Positions 24,972 to 34,466 of a stretch of 64,000 nt of DNA are shown piece by piece. The notes below the pieces were generated by a model. It did not search any database and was not told where the DNA came from. It saw only the letters and a list, made by a program, of their open reading frames with translations. Source of the DNA: Halomonas elongata (lineage in GTDB: Bacteria; Pseudomonadota; Gammaproteobacteria; Pseudomonadales; Halomonadaceae); NCBI RefSeq assembly GCF_029081005.1, contig NZ_JAJQTQ010000017.1:1-64000 (forward strand). Direction: 5' to 3'. Within the stretch, counting starts at the first letter, position 1. Every line of letters begins with the position of its first letter. Position numbers and translations under genes: made by a program.

Positions 24972-25871
24972 TTACTTGGCGGCCAGCGCCACGCTCGCCT
25001 TCGAACGGTTGGGCCGGCCGATGGCCTGGGTGATCCAGTCGCCGGTGGCGGCGAGTTTGTCGAGATCGACGCCGCTGTCGATGCCCAGGCCGTCGAGGAG
25101 GTAGACGACGTCTTCGCTGGCGACGTTGCCGGCGGCGCCCTTGGCATAGGGGCAGCCACCCAGGCCGGCGACGGAGCTGTCGATCACCGCCACGCCTTCT
25201 TCGAGCACCGCGTAGAGGTTGGCGAGTGCCTGGCCGTAGGTGTCGTGGAAGTGGGCGGCGAGCTTGTCCATGGGGATGTCGCGGGCGACGGCCTCGAGCA
25301 TGCGCTTGGCCTTGAGCGGGGTGCCGGTGCCGATGGTGTCGCCCAGCGAGACTTCAAAGCAGCCCATGTCGTGCAGGGCCTTGGCGACTTCGGCGACCCT
25401 GGCGGGGGCGATCTCGCCTTCGTAGGGGCAGCCGAGCACGCAGGAGACGTAGCCGCGTACGCGAACGTTGGTTTCCTTGGCGCGCTCGAGCACCGGGGCG
25501 AAGCGTTCCAGGGATTCGGCGATGGTGCAGTTGATGTTCTTATGGGAGAAGGCCTCACTGGCGGCGCCGAATACTGCGACTTCCTCGACGCCGCATTCCA
25601 GTGCGGTCTCGAGTCCCTTGAGGTTGGGGGTGAGGGCGGAGTAGGTGATGCCGGGGCGACGTTCGAGCCGGGTCATCACCTCGCGGTGGTCGGCCATCTG
25701 CGGTACCCACTTGGGCGAGACGAAGCTCGCCGCTTCGATATGACGCAGGCCGGCGTCGGTGAGGCGGTCGATCAGTTCGAGCTTGGTGTCGGTGCCGATG
25801 GCTTCGGGTTCGTTCTGTAGCCCATCGCGGGGGGCGACGTCGACCAGGCGGATGCGTTTGGGGAATGCCAT
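24972..25871 (-). CDS. mvaB: Hydroxymethylglutaryl-CoA lyase
   Basis: A 299-residue TIM-barrel lyase that splits HMG-CoA into acetoacetate and acetyl-CoA, the last step of leucine breakdown. It shows VDVAPRDGLQNE (Arg and Asp of the active site), the HxH metal motif in AAHFHDTYGQ and the GLGGCPYAKGAAGN loop with the catalytic Cys. The length is normal. It is the distal gene of the liu cluster, about 180 bases after liuD; that gap shows nothing else. Confidence 0.95.
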   Translation of the reverse strand: MAFPKRIRLVDVAPRDGLQNEPEAIGTDTKLELIDRLTDAGLRHIEAASFVSPKWVPQMADHREVMTRLERRPGITYSALTPNLKGLETALECGVEEVAVFGAASEAFSHKNINCTIAESLERFAPVLERAKETNVRVRGYVSCVLGCPYEGEIAPARVAEVAKALHDMGCFEVSLGDTIGTGTPLKAKRMLEAVARDIPMDKLAAHFHDTYGQALANLYAVLEEGVAVIDSSVAGLGGCPYAKGAAGNVASEDVVYLLDGLGIDSGVDLDKLAATGDWITQAIGRPNRSKASVALAAK

Positions 25872-26050
25872 TGCAGAGCTCCAATCATTCGAGAGAATCC
25901 GGAGCAGCGGCTGATCCGGCGGCAGGCCTTGGCGAAGGCGCTGTGAATCCCTCCCTGGACGCTACATTCGCCATCCATGGCGAATGACCTTCGCTACGGC
26001 CTGCCCCCGGCGCCGCTTACCTTGGACGCTACTTGCCAGGGGCACGGTGG

Positions 26051-28075
26051 TTACTCGTCTGCAGCGAACTCCAGCAGCACGTCGCCTTGTCCGACGGTGT
26101 CGCCGGCCTGGAAGTGGAAGCTTTCGACCTGGCCGTCGGCGGGGGCGGTCAGGGTGTGTTCCATCTTCATGGCTTCCATGACCATCAGCGCCATGCCTTT
26201 CTCGACGCGTTCGCCGGGTTGCACCAGCAGGGTCACCACGGTGCCGTGCATGGGGGCGGTGAGGGTGGATTCGGCTTCCTGGCGGCCGTGGTCGATGGCG
26301 TCGATGCGTCGCCAGAACAGCCGGGTTTCGCGCCGTGGATCGACCATCACCACCAGGTTGTTGTCGACCAGTCGAGTCTGCAGGCGGCGGCGGTGGCCGT
26401 CCAGGGTTACCGCCACGGCGTCGCCGTCGAGCGGTTGCAGGGTGGCGTCGAAGGTCTGTTCGCCGATGCGCAGGCGCCAGGGGGCGCCGGGGGCCGCTCG
26501 CTTGCCCTCGACGGTGACCACGGCGTCCTCGTCGTCGATTCGGGTGGGGTCGCAGAGGGCGATGCGGATGGTGTGCTCGGCGTTGAGCCGGAAGCCGTCG
26601 TGGCGATCCCAGGGGGAGTCGCTCTCGCGTTCCTGGCCGAGCTGATGGAGGCCGACCAGGGCGGCGCTGGCGTATTCCTCGGCCGTATAGTGCCGCGGTG
26701 CGAACAGTTCTGCTTCGTGGTGCTCGATGAAGCGGGTGTCCAGCTCGGCGGCGCGAAAGGCGGGGTGCGTCGCCAGGCGTTGCAGGAAATCGCGGTTGGT
26801 GGTCACGCCCTGGACGTCGAGGGCGGCGAGGGCGCGGTTGAGGGTGGCCAGTGCCTGTTCCCGGTCGTCGCCGTGAACGATCAGCTTGGCCAGCATCGGG
26901 TCGTAGTGCATGGAGACGCTGTCGCCGCTGGCCACGCCGCTGTCCAGGCGTACCCGGGTCGGCTCGAGGCCGGCGCCGGCGAGGTCCAGTTCGAAGCGGC
27001 TGAGGGTGCCGGTGGCGGGCAGGAAGTCCTGTGCCGGGTCCTCGGCGTAGAGGCGTGCCTCGAAGCTGTGGCCGGTGATGGCCAGTTCGTTCTGGCTCAG
27101 CGGCAAAGGCTCGCCCATGGCGACGCGCAGTTGCCACTCGACCAGGTCCTGGCCGGTGATCATCTCGGTGACGGGATGTTCCACCTGGAGACGGGTGTTC
27201 ATCTCCATGAAGTAGAAGGACCCGTCGGCATCCAGCAAGAACTCGACCGTGCCGGCGCCCACGTAGCCGATCTCCTTGGCGGCGCGCACGGCGGCTTCAC
27301 CCATCTCGCGGCGCAGGGCCTCGGTCATGCCCGGGGCGGGGGCCTCCTCCAGCACCTTCTGGTGGCGACGCTGCACGCTGCAGTCGCGCTCGAAGAGGTA
27401 GACGCCGTGGCCCTGGGTGTCGCAGAACACCTGCACTTCGACGTGGCGCGGCTGGGTCAGGTACTTCTCGATCAGCATGCGCTCGTCGCCGAAGGCGGCC
27501 CGGGATTCGCGGCGGCAGCCGTCCAGCGCGGCCTGGAACTGATCGCCGCTTTCCACCACGCGCATGCCCTTGCCGCCACCGCCGGCGCTGGCCTTGAGCA
27601 GTACCGGATAGCCGATGCGGTCGGCTTCGGCCTTGAGCAGGGCGTCGTCCTGGGCGTCGCCGTGGTAGCCGGGCACCAGGGGCACGCCGGCATCAAACAT
27701 GCGGGCCTTGGCGGCGGACTTGTCGCCCATGGCGGCGATGGCCGAGGCGGGCGGGCCGACGAAGGTGATGCCGGCGTCCGCCAGGGCGGCGACGAAATCG
27801 CCGTTCTCGGAGAGGAAGCCGTAGCCGGGATGCACGGCGCCGGCCCCGGTGCGCCGGGCGGCGTCGATCACCGCCTGGATATCGAGATAGCTGGCCTGGG
27901 CGGCGGCCGGGCCGAGGCGCACGGCCTCGTCGGCTTCGCGCACGTGGCGAGCGCTGGCGTCGGCATCGGAGTAGACGGCCACGGTGCGCAGGCCCATGCG
28001 GCGGGCGGTGCGCATCACGCGGCAGGCGATCTCGCCGCGATTGGCCACCAGCAGGGTATCGAAGGCATGGCTCAT
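26051..28075 (-). CDS. liuD: Methylcrotonoyl-CoA carboxylase, biotin-containing alpha subunit
   Basis: A 674-residue protein. It has a biotin carboxylase domain (VANRGEIACRVMRTARRMG at the N-terminus, HPGYGFLSEN, ATP-grasp KASAGGGGKGMRVV, FMEMNTRLQVEHPVTE), a linker domain and a C-terminal biotinyl domain with the biotinylation motif EAMKMEH. Together with LiuB it carboxylates 3-methylcrotonyl-CoA to 3-methylglutaconyl-CoA in leucine degradation. The ATG at 28075 overlaps the liuC stop by 4 bases, which sets the start. Cytoplasmic. Confidence 0.95.
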   Translation of the reverse strand: MSHAFDTLLVANRGEIACRVMRTARRMGLRTVAVYSDADASARHVREADEAVRLGPAAAQASYLDIQAVIDAARRTGAGAVHPGYGFLSENGDFVAALADAGITFVGPPASAIAAMGDKSAAKARMFDAGVPLVPGYHGDAQDDALLKAEADRIGYPVLLKASAGGGGKGMRVVESGDQFQAALDGCRRESRAAFGDERMLIEKYLTQPRHVEVQVFCDTQGHGVYLFERDCSVQRRHQKVLEEAPAPGMTEALRREMGEAAVRAAKEIGYVGAGTVEFLLDADGSFYFMEMNTRLQVEHPVTEMITGQDLVEWQLRVAMGEPLPLSQNELAITGHSFEARLYAEDPAQDFLPATGTLSRFELDLAGAGLEPTRVRLDSGVASGDSVSMHYDPMLAKLIVHGDDREQALATLNRALAALDVQGVTTNRDFLQRLATHPAFRAAELDTRFIEHHEAELFAPRHYTAEEYASAALVGLHQLGQERESDSPWDRHDGFRLNAEHTIRIALCDPTRIDDEDAVVTVEGKRAAPGAPWRLRIGEQTFDATLQPLDGDAVAVTLDGHRRRLQTRLVDNNLVVMVDPRRETRLFWRRIDAIDHGRQEAESTLTAPMHGTVVTLLVQPGERVEKGMALMVMEAMKMEHTLTAPADGQVESFHFQAGDTVGQGDVLLEFAADE

Positions 28076-28902
28076 GAGGAGCGCTCCGTCGTGGAAGGAG
28101 GTTCGGGGGCCCAGGCAGGGCGGCGCTTGTCGAAGAAGCTGGCCAGGCCTTCCTGGCCCTCGTCGCTGACACGCAGCTCGGCGATCACCTGGCAGGTGCG
28201 CTCGCGGGTCGCGGCGCTGTCGGGATCGCGGGCGACCTCGGCGAGCAGCGCCTTGGTGGCACGGCTGGACTGCGGTGAGGTGGCGAGCAGCGTCTCGACC
28301 ATGGCGTCGATCGCCTCGTCCAGGGCGTCCGGCTCGACCACGCGATGCACCAGACCCAGGGCCTCGGCGGTGGCGGCGTCCATGACCTCGGCGGTCAGCG
28401 CGTAGCGGCGCATCTGCCGGCTGCCGATGGCGCCTTGCACATAGGGGCTGATCACCGCCGGCGAGAGGCCGATCTTGACCTCGGAGAGGCAGAAGCGAGC
28501 CTTCTCCGAGGCGATGACGATATCGCAGCAGGCGGCCAGGCCCACGGCGCCGCCGAAGGCCGCGCCCTGAACGCGGCAGAGCGTGGGGCAGGGCAGGGTG
28601 TCCAGACCGTGCATCAGCGCCGAGAGCTGGCGGGAGTCCGCCAGATTGTCCTCGAGATCGTAGTCGACCATGCGCTTCATCCAGCCCAGATCCGCCCCGG
28701 CGGAGAAATGCTTGCCCTGCGAACCCAGTACCAGCGCGCGGACCTCGCCACGCTTGGCGGCCTCCCTCACGTGCTGAAGATGCCCGTTGAGCTCGCCGAT
28801 CAAGGCATCGTCGAAGGCGTTGAGGACCTCCGGGCGATCCAGGGTCAGCCACGCAACGCCTCGGGCATCGATTGCGAGTCTTGAATAGCTTGTCTGTGAC
28901 AT
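28072..28902 (-). CDS. liuC: Methylglutaconyl-CoA hydratase (enoyl-CoA hydratase family)
   Basis: A 276-residue crotonase-fold enzyme with the oxyanion-hole segments KHFSAGADLGWMKRM and GAAFGGAVGLAACCDIVIA and the catalytic-loop SEVKIGLSPAVISPY. Position between liuB and liuD identifies it as the hydratase that makes HMG-CoA from 3-methylglutaconyl-CoA. It is coupled to liuD by a 4-base overlap. The gap upstream (28903-29037) holds a REP-like inverted repeat. Confidence 0.92.
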   Translation of the reverse strand: MSQTSYSRLAIDARGVAWLTLDRPEVLNAFDDALIGELNGHLQHVREAAKRGEVRALVLGSQGKHFSAGADLGWMKRMVDYDLEDNLADSRQLSALMHGLDTLPCPTLCRVQGAAFGGAVGLAACCDIVIASEKARFCLSEVKIGLSPAVISPYVQGAIGSRQMRRYALTAEVMDAATAEALGLVHRVVEPDALDEAIDAMVETLLATSPQSSRATKALLAEVARDPDSAATRERTCQVIAELRVSDEGQEGLASFFDKRRPAWAPEPPSTTERSS

Positions 28903-28920
28903 CTCGAACCTCGTTAACAG

Positions 28921-29018
28921 AGCTTGAAGCCGGAAGCTGGAAGCTTGAAGAAACCCCGATATCTTGCCTCCAGGGGCGTGGGGTAGTGACTTCCAGCTTA
29001 TAGCTTCAAGCTTCCGGC
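28921..29018. repeat. REP-like inverted repeat, copy A (between liuB and liuC)
   Basis: AGCTTGAAGCCGGAAGCTGG... (28921-28950) faces a complementary arm ending AGCTTCAAGCTTCCGGCT (28990-29018). The same AGCTTGAAG / CTTCCAGCTT words recur at 30.7 kb and 61 kb. It could form a long stem in the liu mRNA. Confidence 0.7.
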
Positions 29019-29037
29019 TCCCTTGCGCAGCAAGGGG

Positions 29038-30645
29038 TCACATCCTGAACACGCCGAATTTGGTGTCTTCGACCTCGGCGTTCATGGCGGCGGCGAGCGA
29101 GAGGCCGAGTACGTCGCGGGTCTGGGCGGGGTCGATGACGCCGTCGTCCCAGAGTCGCGCGCTGGCGTAGTAGGGATGGCCCTGGTGCTCGTACTGGTCG
29201 CGGGTCGGTTGCTTGAAGTCGGCTTCCTCCGCGTCGGACCATTCGCGTCCCTCGCGCTCGATCTGCTCGCGCTTGACCTGGGCCAGCACCCCGGCGGCCT
29301 GTTCGCCGCCCATCACCGAGATGCGGGCGTTGGGCCACATGAACAGCAGGTTGGGCTCAAAGGCGCGGCCGCACATGCCGTAGTTGCCGGCGCCGAAGCT
29401 GCCGCCGATCAGCACGGTGAACTTGGGCACCTTGGCGCAGGCCACGGCGGTGACCAGCTTGGCGCCGTGCTTGGCGATGCCTTCGTGCTCGTACTTGGAG
29501 CCGACCATAAAGCCGGTAATATTTTGTAGGAAAATCAATGGGATTTTCCTTTGGGCGCAGAGCTCGATGAAATGCGCGCCCTTCACGGCGCTCTCCGAGA
29601 ACAGCACGCCGTTGTTGGCGACGATGCCCACCGGGTGGCCGTGGATATGCGCGAAGCCGGTGACCAGGGTGTCGCCATAGGTACGCTTGAACTCGTCGAA
29701 GGCGGAGTCGTCGACGATGCGGGCGATCACCTCGCGCACCTCGAAGGGCTTCTTGAGGTCGGTGCCGACGATGCCGTAGAGCTCCTCGGGGTCGAGGCGT
29801 GGCGGCCTGGGCTCGGCCATGGCCAGTTGGCCGCGCTTCTGCCAGTTGAGCCGAGCCACGCAGCGCCGCGCCAGTTGCAGGGCGTGGGCGTCGTTCTCGG
29901 CGTAGTGATCGGCCACGCCGCTGATCTTGGCGTGAACGTCGGCGCCGCCCAGGTCTTCGGCGCTGATCGATTCGCCGGTGGCCGCCTTCACCAGCGGTGG
30001 GCCGCCGAGGAAGATGGTGCCCTGTTCGCGGACGATGATGGATTCGTCGGCCATGGCCGGGACATAGGCGCCGCCGGCGGTGCAGGAACCCATGACCACG
30101 GCGATCTGCGGAATGCCCTCGGCGGAGAGGGTGGCCTGGTTGTAGAAGATGCGCCCGAAGTGGTCGCGGTCGGGGAAGACCTCGTCCTGGCACGGCAGGT
30201 AGGCGCCGCCGGAATCCACCAGGTAGAGGCAGGGCAGGCGGTGCTTGCGGGCGATCTCCTGGGCGCGCAGGTGCTTCTTCACGGTCAGCGGGAAGTAGGT
30301 GCCGCCCTTGACCGTGGCGTCGTTGGCGACGATCACGCATTCCACGCCGGAGACGCGGCCGATGCCGGTGACCACGCCGGCGGCGGGCACTGGGCTGTCG
30401 TAGACCTCGTGAGCGGCCAGCGCCGAGAACTCGAGGAAGGGCGAGCCCTCGTCGAGCAGATGGTCGATACGGTCGCGGACGAACAGCTTGCCGCGCGACT
30501 CATGCCGGGCGCGCGCCTTCTCGCCACCGCCCTGGTGAATCGCCGCGGTCAACGACCGCAACCCGCCCACCTCGGCGCGCATCGCCGCCTCGTTAGCCTG
30601 GAAACCCTCGCTGCGCGGGTTGATCTGGGATGTCAGAACGCTCAT
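29038..30645 (-). CDS. liuB: Methylcrotonoyl-CoA carboxylase, carboxyltransferase beta subunit
   Basis: A 535-residue carboxyl transferase with N- and C-terminal crotonase-like halves ([64 protein letters not shown]). These motifs are the MCC-beta signature rather than propionyl-CoA carboxylase. It transfers CO2 from biotin on LiuD to methylcrotonyl-CoA. It lies between liuA and liuC, and each gap is about 110-135 bases filled by a REP-like repeat, which may set differential mRNA stability. Confidence 0.95.
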   Translation of the reverse strand: MSVLTSQINPRSEGFQANEAAMRAEVGGLRSLTAAIHQGGGEKARARHESRGKLFVRDRIDHLLDEGSPFLEFSALAAHEVYDSPVPAAGVVTGIGRVSGVECVIVANDATVKGGTYFPLTVKKHLRAQEIARKHRLPCLYLVDSGGAYLPCQDEVFPDRDHFGRIFYNQATLSAEGIPQIAVVMGSCTAGGAYVPAMADESIIVREQGTIFLGGPPLVKAATGESISAEDLGGADVHAKISGVADHYAENDAHALQLARRCVARLNWQKRGQLAMAEPRPPRLDPEELYGIVGTDLKKPFEVREVIARIVDDSAFDEFKRTYGDTLVTGFAHIHGHPVGIVANNGVLFSESAVKGAHFIELCAQRKIPLIFLQNITGFMVGSKYEHEGIAKHGAKLVTAVACAKVPKFTVLIGGSFGAGNYGMCGRAFEPNLLFMWPNARISVMGGEQAAGVLAQVKREQIEREGREWSDAEEADFKQPTRDQYEHQGHPYYASARLWDDGVIDPAQTRDVLGLSLAAAMNAEVEDTKFGVFRM

Positions 30646-30662
30646 TTATCCCTCCGGGATAA

Positions 30663-30753
30663 AAGCTCGAAGCTCGAAGCCGGAAGCTTGAAGACCCCCC
30701 CCCTCAACCAAGGGTTTGCTCTATCTTCCAGCTTCAAGCTTCCAGCTTATAGC
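30663..30753. repeat. REP-like inverted repeat, copy B (between liuA and liuB)
   Basis: An arm containing AGCTCGAAGCCGGAAGCTTG (30667-30690) faces CTTCCAGCTTCAAGCTTCCA GCTT (30725-30748) around a loop containing an 8-C run. It uses the same word set as copies A and C. Confidence 0.7.
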
Positions 30754-30758
30754 TGGGT

Positions 30759-31928
30759 TTACGCCGATTCATTAAAGATTTCGCGGCCGATCAGCATGCG
30801 GCGGATCTCGCTGGTGCCGGCACCGATCTCGTAGAGCTTGGCGTCGCGGAGCAGGCGGCCGGTCGGGTATTCGTTGATGTAGCCGTTGCCGCCGAGCAGC
30901 TGAATGGCGTCGAGTGCCATCTGGGTGGCCTTTTCGGCGCAGTAGAGGATCACGCCGGCGGCGTCCTTGCGCGAGGTCCGGCCGCGGTCGCAGGCGCCGG
31001 CGACGGCATAGAGGTAGGCCCGGCAGGCGTTCAGAGTGGTGTACATATCGGCCACCTTGCCCTGCACCAGCTGGAATTCGCCGATGGACTGGCCGAACTG
31101 CTTGCGTTCGTGGAGGTAGGGCACCACCACGTCCATGGCGGCCTGCATGATGCCGATGGGGCCGGCGGCCAGCACGGTGCGCTCGAAATCGAGGCCGCTC
31201 ATCAGCACCCGCGCCCCCTTGTTCACCTCGCCGAGGACGTTCTCCTCGGGCACCTCGCAGTCTTCGAAGACCAGCTCGCAGGTGTTGGAGCCGCGCATGC
31301 CCAGCTTGTCGAGCTTCTGGGCGGTGGAGAACCCCTTCATGCCTTTCTCGACGATAAAGGCGGTAATTCCTTTCGAGCCCGCTTCCGGATCGGTCTTGGC
31401 GTAGACCACCAGGACGTCGGCGTCGGGGCCGTTGGTGATCCACATCTTGTTGCCGTTGAGCACATAGTGCTCGCCGCGCTTCTCGGCCTTGAGCTTCATG
31501 GAGACCACATCGGAGCCGGCGCCGGGCTCGGACATGGCCAGTGCCCCGACATGCTCGCCGCTGATCAGGCCGGGCAGGTATCTGGCCTTCTGCTCGGCAT
31601 TGGCGTTGAGCTTGATCTGGTTCACGCAGAGATTGGAATGGGCGCCGTAGGAGAGCGCCACCGAGGCGCTGGCCCGCGAGATCTCTTCCATGGCGATGCA
31701 ATGGGCGAGATAGCCCATGCCGCTGCCGCCGTCCTCGTCCGGCACGGTGATGCCGAGCAGGCCCATGTCGCCGAACTTCTTCCAGAGATCGTCGGGGAAT
31801 TCGTTCTTCTCGTCGATCTCGGCGGCGCGCGGCGCGATCTCGTCGCGAGCGAAGGCGTTGACCTGGTCGCGCAGCATGTTCAGTTCATCGTCGAGACCGA
31901 AGTCGAGGGGCTGGTAGGGCGCGTGCAT
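30759..31928 (-). CDS. liuA: Isovaleryl-CoA dehydrogenase
   Basis: A 389-residue acyl-CoA dehydrogenase: FAD-binding and substrate motifs [32 protein letters not shown] and the C-terminal [41 protein letters not shown] (in part), where the Glu of YEIGAGTSE region and the isovaleryl-type active-site Glu occur. It oxidises isovaleryl-CoA to 3-methylcrotonyl-CoA and passes electrons to [15 protein letters not shown] (ATG at 31928) is the normal N-terminus, so the longer open frame is ignored. It is the first gene of the liu cluster, under a LiuR-type palindrome. Confidence 0.94.
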   Translation of the reverse strand: MHAPYQPLDFGLDDELNMLRDQVNAFARDEIAPRAAEIDEKNEFPDDLWKKFGDMGLLGITVPDEDGGSGMGYLAHCIAMEEISRASASVALSYGAHSNLCVNQIKLNANAEQKARYLPGLISGEHVGALAMSEPGAGSDVVSMKLKAEKRGEHYVLNGNKMWITNGPDADVLVVYAKTDPEAGSKGITAFIVEKGMKGFSTAQKLDKLGMRGSNTCELVFEDCEVPEENVLGEVNKGARVLMSGLDFERTVLAAGPIGIMQAAMDVVVPYLHERKQFGQSIGEFQLVQGKVADMYTTLNACRAYLYAVAGACDRGRTSRKDAAGVILYCAEKATQMALDAIQLLGGNGYINEYPTGRLLRDAKLYEIGAGTSEIRRMLIGREIFNESA

Positions 31929-32009
31929 GGCGAACTCCGCTGGTCTGGTGACGCGCCACGGGGCGCGTCCGATCATTCTTCGAGGTGATGATGCCAAGAC
32001 TAAGACAGG

Positions 32010-32025
32010 TTTACGTTAACGTAAA
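32010..32025. promoter_or_regulatory. LiuR-type operator upstream of liuA
   Basis: TTTACGTTAACGTAAA is a perfect 16-base palindrome, matching my recollection of the binding motif of LiuR, the MerR-family regulator of branched-chain amino-acid breakdown in gammaproteobacteria. It lies about 80 bases before liuA and about 95 bases before the divergent gene. No liuR gene is in the window. Confidence 0.7.
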
Positions 32026-32119
32026 GGTCATGGGAGAGAGGTTCGACCAAGGTGGTGTGCGATGGCGCCGGTCGGGGGTGACGACGTAAGCTTGGGCCTT
32101 CACGACGGGAGCGAGCGAG

Positions 32120-32824
32120 ATGATGACGAACGACAGCATCCTTCGACATCCCACGGTGGAAGAGGGGCTCGCCGCCGAGGAAGCGTTGCTGGAAGGGGTG
32201 TGCCGGGGCGAGAGCCACCTGGAGTGCCTGGTCTGGTCGCCGCATGACCATGCCCTGGTGATGCCGCGTCGTCACGCGCGCCTCGAGGGCTTCGCCGAGG
32301 CGCGGTCGCGCCTGGAGGCGCGAAGCTGGCCGGTGCTGTTCCGTGCCACCGGCGGCACGCCGGTGCCCCAGGGGCCGATGGTGGTCAACCTGGCCCTGGC
32401 GGTGCGCTGCGAGGTGCGCAGTTCGGCGGCGCATCTCGAATGGGGCTATCACCGCCTGGGCGACCCCTGGTGTGAATGGCTGACATCTCTGGGCGTGGCC
32501 TCGGCGGATCTCGGCGCGGTGCCGGGCGCCTACTGCGATGGCCGCTTCAACGTGCGCATCGCCGGCCGCAAACTGGTCGGCACGGCCCAGCGCTGGCGTC
32601 GGGTGAGGGGCAGCCGTGACATGGCGTTGCTGGTGCATGGCGCTATGCAGGTCGAGGGGACGCCGTCGGCGCTGGTCGAAGTCGTCAACGACTTCCAGTC
32701 GGCCGTCGGTGATGCCCAGCATTTCCGGGCCGAGAGTCATATCGCCCTGCGCGACGCATTGCCCGACCTGGCGCTCGAGACGGCCTTGACCGATCTGGTG
32801 GCGCGTCTGCGCTCGGTAACCTAA
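32120..32824 (+). CDS. Lipoate-protein ligase A family protein
   Basis: A 234-residue protein with the BPL/LplA/LipB fold pattern: RATGGTPVPQGPMVVNLAL (substrate loop, equivalent to RRxGGGxVxHxxxxxN) and the lysine motif IAGRKLVGTAQRWRR. Members attach or transfer lipoate/octanoate to E2 and H proteins. No second LplA accessory domain is present, so a LipM-like transferase or truncated ligase is possible. It is divergent from liuA. The stop codon TAA lies inside the CTAA target repeat of a MITE, so the last codon may have been altered by the insertion. Confidence 0.82.
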   Translation: MMTNDSILRHPTVEEGLAAEEALLEGVCRGESHLECLVWSPHDHALVMPRRHARLEGFAEARSRLEARSWPVLFRATGGTPVPQGPMVVNLALAVRCEVRSSAAHLEWGYHRLGDPWCEWLTSLGVASADLGAVPGAYCDGRFNVRIAGRKLVGTAQRWRRVRGSRDMALLVHGAMQVEGTPSALVEVVNDFQSAVGDAQHFRAESHIALRDALPDLALETALTDLVARLRSVT

Positions 32825-32967
32825 GCAAACACTGCTTAAATGCCTGCGCATGCAAATCGCTTCGTTACGCGGTGCTCGAAAGCTCGCCTAACCTCTCGTT
32901 ATGTCTCGCTTTCTGTGCTCCGTGCGCCTTGCGCTTCACTATGCTCGGCTATTTATTCAGCGTTTCC
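32825..32967. mobile_element. MITE-like element, 143 bp, CTAA-flanked
   Basis: The inverted ends are GCAAACACTGCTTAAAT (32825-32841) and ATTTATTCAGCGTTTCC (32951-32967), 13 of 17 matching. CTAA occurs on each side (32821-32824 and 32968-32971), a YTAR target as used by IS5-type elements. There is no coding capacity. It fills the gap between the lipoate ligase-like gene and the glyoxalase gene. Confidence 0.62.
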
Positions 32968-32998
32968 CTAAGCCGGGCCAGAGGGGCGGCCACCTCGC

Positions 32999-33349
32999 TC
33001 ATTCATGCTGCAGGATATTGATCAGCTTCCCGAAGGGATCGCGGACATAGAATCGGCGCACGCCCCATTCCTCGCTGACGGGGCCGTATTCGACGGGAAT
33101 GTCAGCCTTCTCGAACCTCGTCAGGGCGGCATCCAGGTCGTCGACTTCGATCGACAGCGCCGGTACCGGTGTGCCGGATCCGCCCTGTGAGCCGAAGTTG
33201 ACCTGGACCATCATCCGTTCGTCCGAGCCGTATGTCCGGAACCACCCATGATCCATGAGCAGGTCGAGGCCGAGGATATCCTGGTAAAAGGCGGCTGCCT
33301 GGTCGAGCGCCGGCGTATCGGTATTGGCGACGATGCGTTTGACCTTCAT
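32999..33349 (-). CDS. VOC/glyoxalase superfamily protein
   Basis: A 116-residue protein with two beta-alpha-beta-beta-beta modules (VKRIVANTDTPALDQAAAFYQDILGL and VDDLDAALTRFEKADIPVEYGP, in part) and the terminal motif VRDPFGKLINILQH, whose residues usually contribute metal ligands. VOC proteins include glyoxalases, dioxygenases and resistance proteins; the substrate here is unknown. GGAGG lies upstream of ATG 33349, which decides the start. Confidence 0.85.
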   Translation of the reverse strand: MKVKRIVANTDTPALDQAAAFYQDILGLDLLMDHGWFRTYGSDERMMVQVNFGSQGGSGTPVPALSIEVDDLDAALTRFEKADIPVEYGPVSEEWGVRRFYVRDPFGKLINILQHE

Positions 33350-33448
33350 TATCCCTCCGAAATCGCTGCCGGTGAATGGCAGGGCCCAGTCGCACCGCAA
33401 GCGCGCAGCGCCAGAAGCGTCGATCGGGCGTGATGGAAAACAGGTGCC

Positions 33449-33796
33449 CTACAAGGCGCGGCCATCGACCGGCACTCTTTCCAGGTCCGACAGTTCTACC
33501 CCCTCCAGACACCGCACATTGATGGCTGCCGTTTCAGCGCCCGAGCGGTCGGCGCCGAAACCGAACGGCGCGCAGCCGCATTCGGGACAGAAATGGTGCT
33601 TGATGACGTGCTTGTTGAAGGTATAAGTGGACAACACCGACTCGGGGCTCTTCAAGTTGAAGTCAGCGAGCGGCACGAACCAGAGCAGATAGCCCTTGCG
33701 ACTGCAGTGCGAACAGTTGCACTCCATGACCTTCTCCAGGTTGCCTTCCACCTCGAACGTTACCTGGCCACAGTGACAGCTACCTTCGTACTTCAT
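33449..33796 (-). CDS. GFA family (CENP-V/GFA fold) zinc protein
   Basis: A 115-residue protein with the cysteine pattern GSCHCGQVTF, CNCSHCSRKG and FCPECGCAPFG. It is the compact GFA form. GGAGGCATCACTC precedes ATG 33796. It forms a minus-strand run with the VOC protein and an ABM-domain protein, perhaps a small stress or detoxification group, but no direct functional link is visible. Confidence 0.88.
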   Translation of the reverse strand: MKYEGSCHCGQVTFEVEGNLEKVMECNCSHCSRKGYLLWFVPLADFNLKSPESVLSTYTFNKHVIKHHFCPECGCAPFGFGADRSGAETAAINVRCLEGVELSDLERVPVDGRAL

Positions 33797-33847
33797 GAGT
33801 GATGCCTCCACTTTTTGTCTCCGGGGTATGTCGGTCGATTTGCCGGA

Positions 33848-34165
33848 TCAGTATGAAAGGTGTTCCTTGACGTCATAGTGCTGGGACCGGTCATCCCATC
33901 GCGAGAGAACGGCTCTCGCCTTGTCGGGAACGTAGGATACGGTGGGGTCATCGCCAATGAAGTCTCTTACCGCGTCCCATGAATCGAACGTCATGATCGT
34001 GATGAATTCGATCTCGACGTCGTGTGGTCGTCGCAAGAGCTGGATGTCTCGGTATCCGGGGATGCCCTTGGCGGCAATCCCGGGGAATATCTCGCCCTTG
34101 AGGAGTGCTTCGTACTCGTCCGCATTCTCGGGCGTTGTCCAACCGTGCCAGATTCTCTTGATCAT
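33848..34165 (-). CDS. Antibiotic biosynthesis monooxygenase-like (dimeric alpha-beta barrel) protein
   Basis: A 105-residue ABM/DABB-type protein: IKRIWHGWTTPENADEYEALLKGEIFPGI at the N-terminus, then IEFITIMTFDSWDAVRDFIGDD. Such proteins are small dimers acting on quinones, haem or reactive compounds; no specific reaction can be read. The start ATG 34165 is chosen because the conserved fold begins there. Confidence 0.82.
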   Translation of the reverse strand: MIKRIWHGWTTPENADEYEALLKGEIFPGIAAKGIPGYRDIQLLRRPHDVEIEFITIMTFDSWDAVRDFIGDDPTVSYVPDKARAVLSRWDDRSQHYDVKEHLSY

Positions 34166-34466
34166 GCGATGTCTTCCCGTATGCGATGAGGCGGGTGTGG
34201 CGCCACTTCGATGAAAAAAGGATGCTCGTGGCATCTTGGAGTAATCGCATCGATGCAGTATGGCAGTTCGCGATGAGCGTGCCAGTCGGGAAGGGAACAT
34301 CGAGAATCCGTTCACGGTGCATCTCGCGTCGTGAAGGCGGGAGATATCGTCGAGCGCTTGCCGCTATGACGAAGTGACGGGAAGGGAAGAGCGTGGTGTC
34401 GTTTCTGCCTTCAGTCAGGCATGAGGAGGTGGCCTGCCGAGGGGAGTCCCCGGCAGGCACGAGGCG
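34166..34466. other. Intergenic region without a recognised gene
   Basis: Three hundred bases without a supportable coding frame. Near its right end CCTGCC (34433-34438) pairs with GGCAGG (34452-34457) around GGGG/CCCC, a terminator-like hairpin just past the alcohol dehydrogenase stop on the minus strand. The left part presumably holds the promoter of the ABM gene. Confidence 0.5.

Noticed and set aside
26033..28405. 790-codon open frame on the plus strand across liuD and liuC
   Set aside because: Opposite a well-matched biotin carboxylase gene; the Gly/Ala/Val/His-rich translation lacks motifs.
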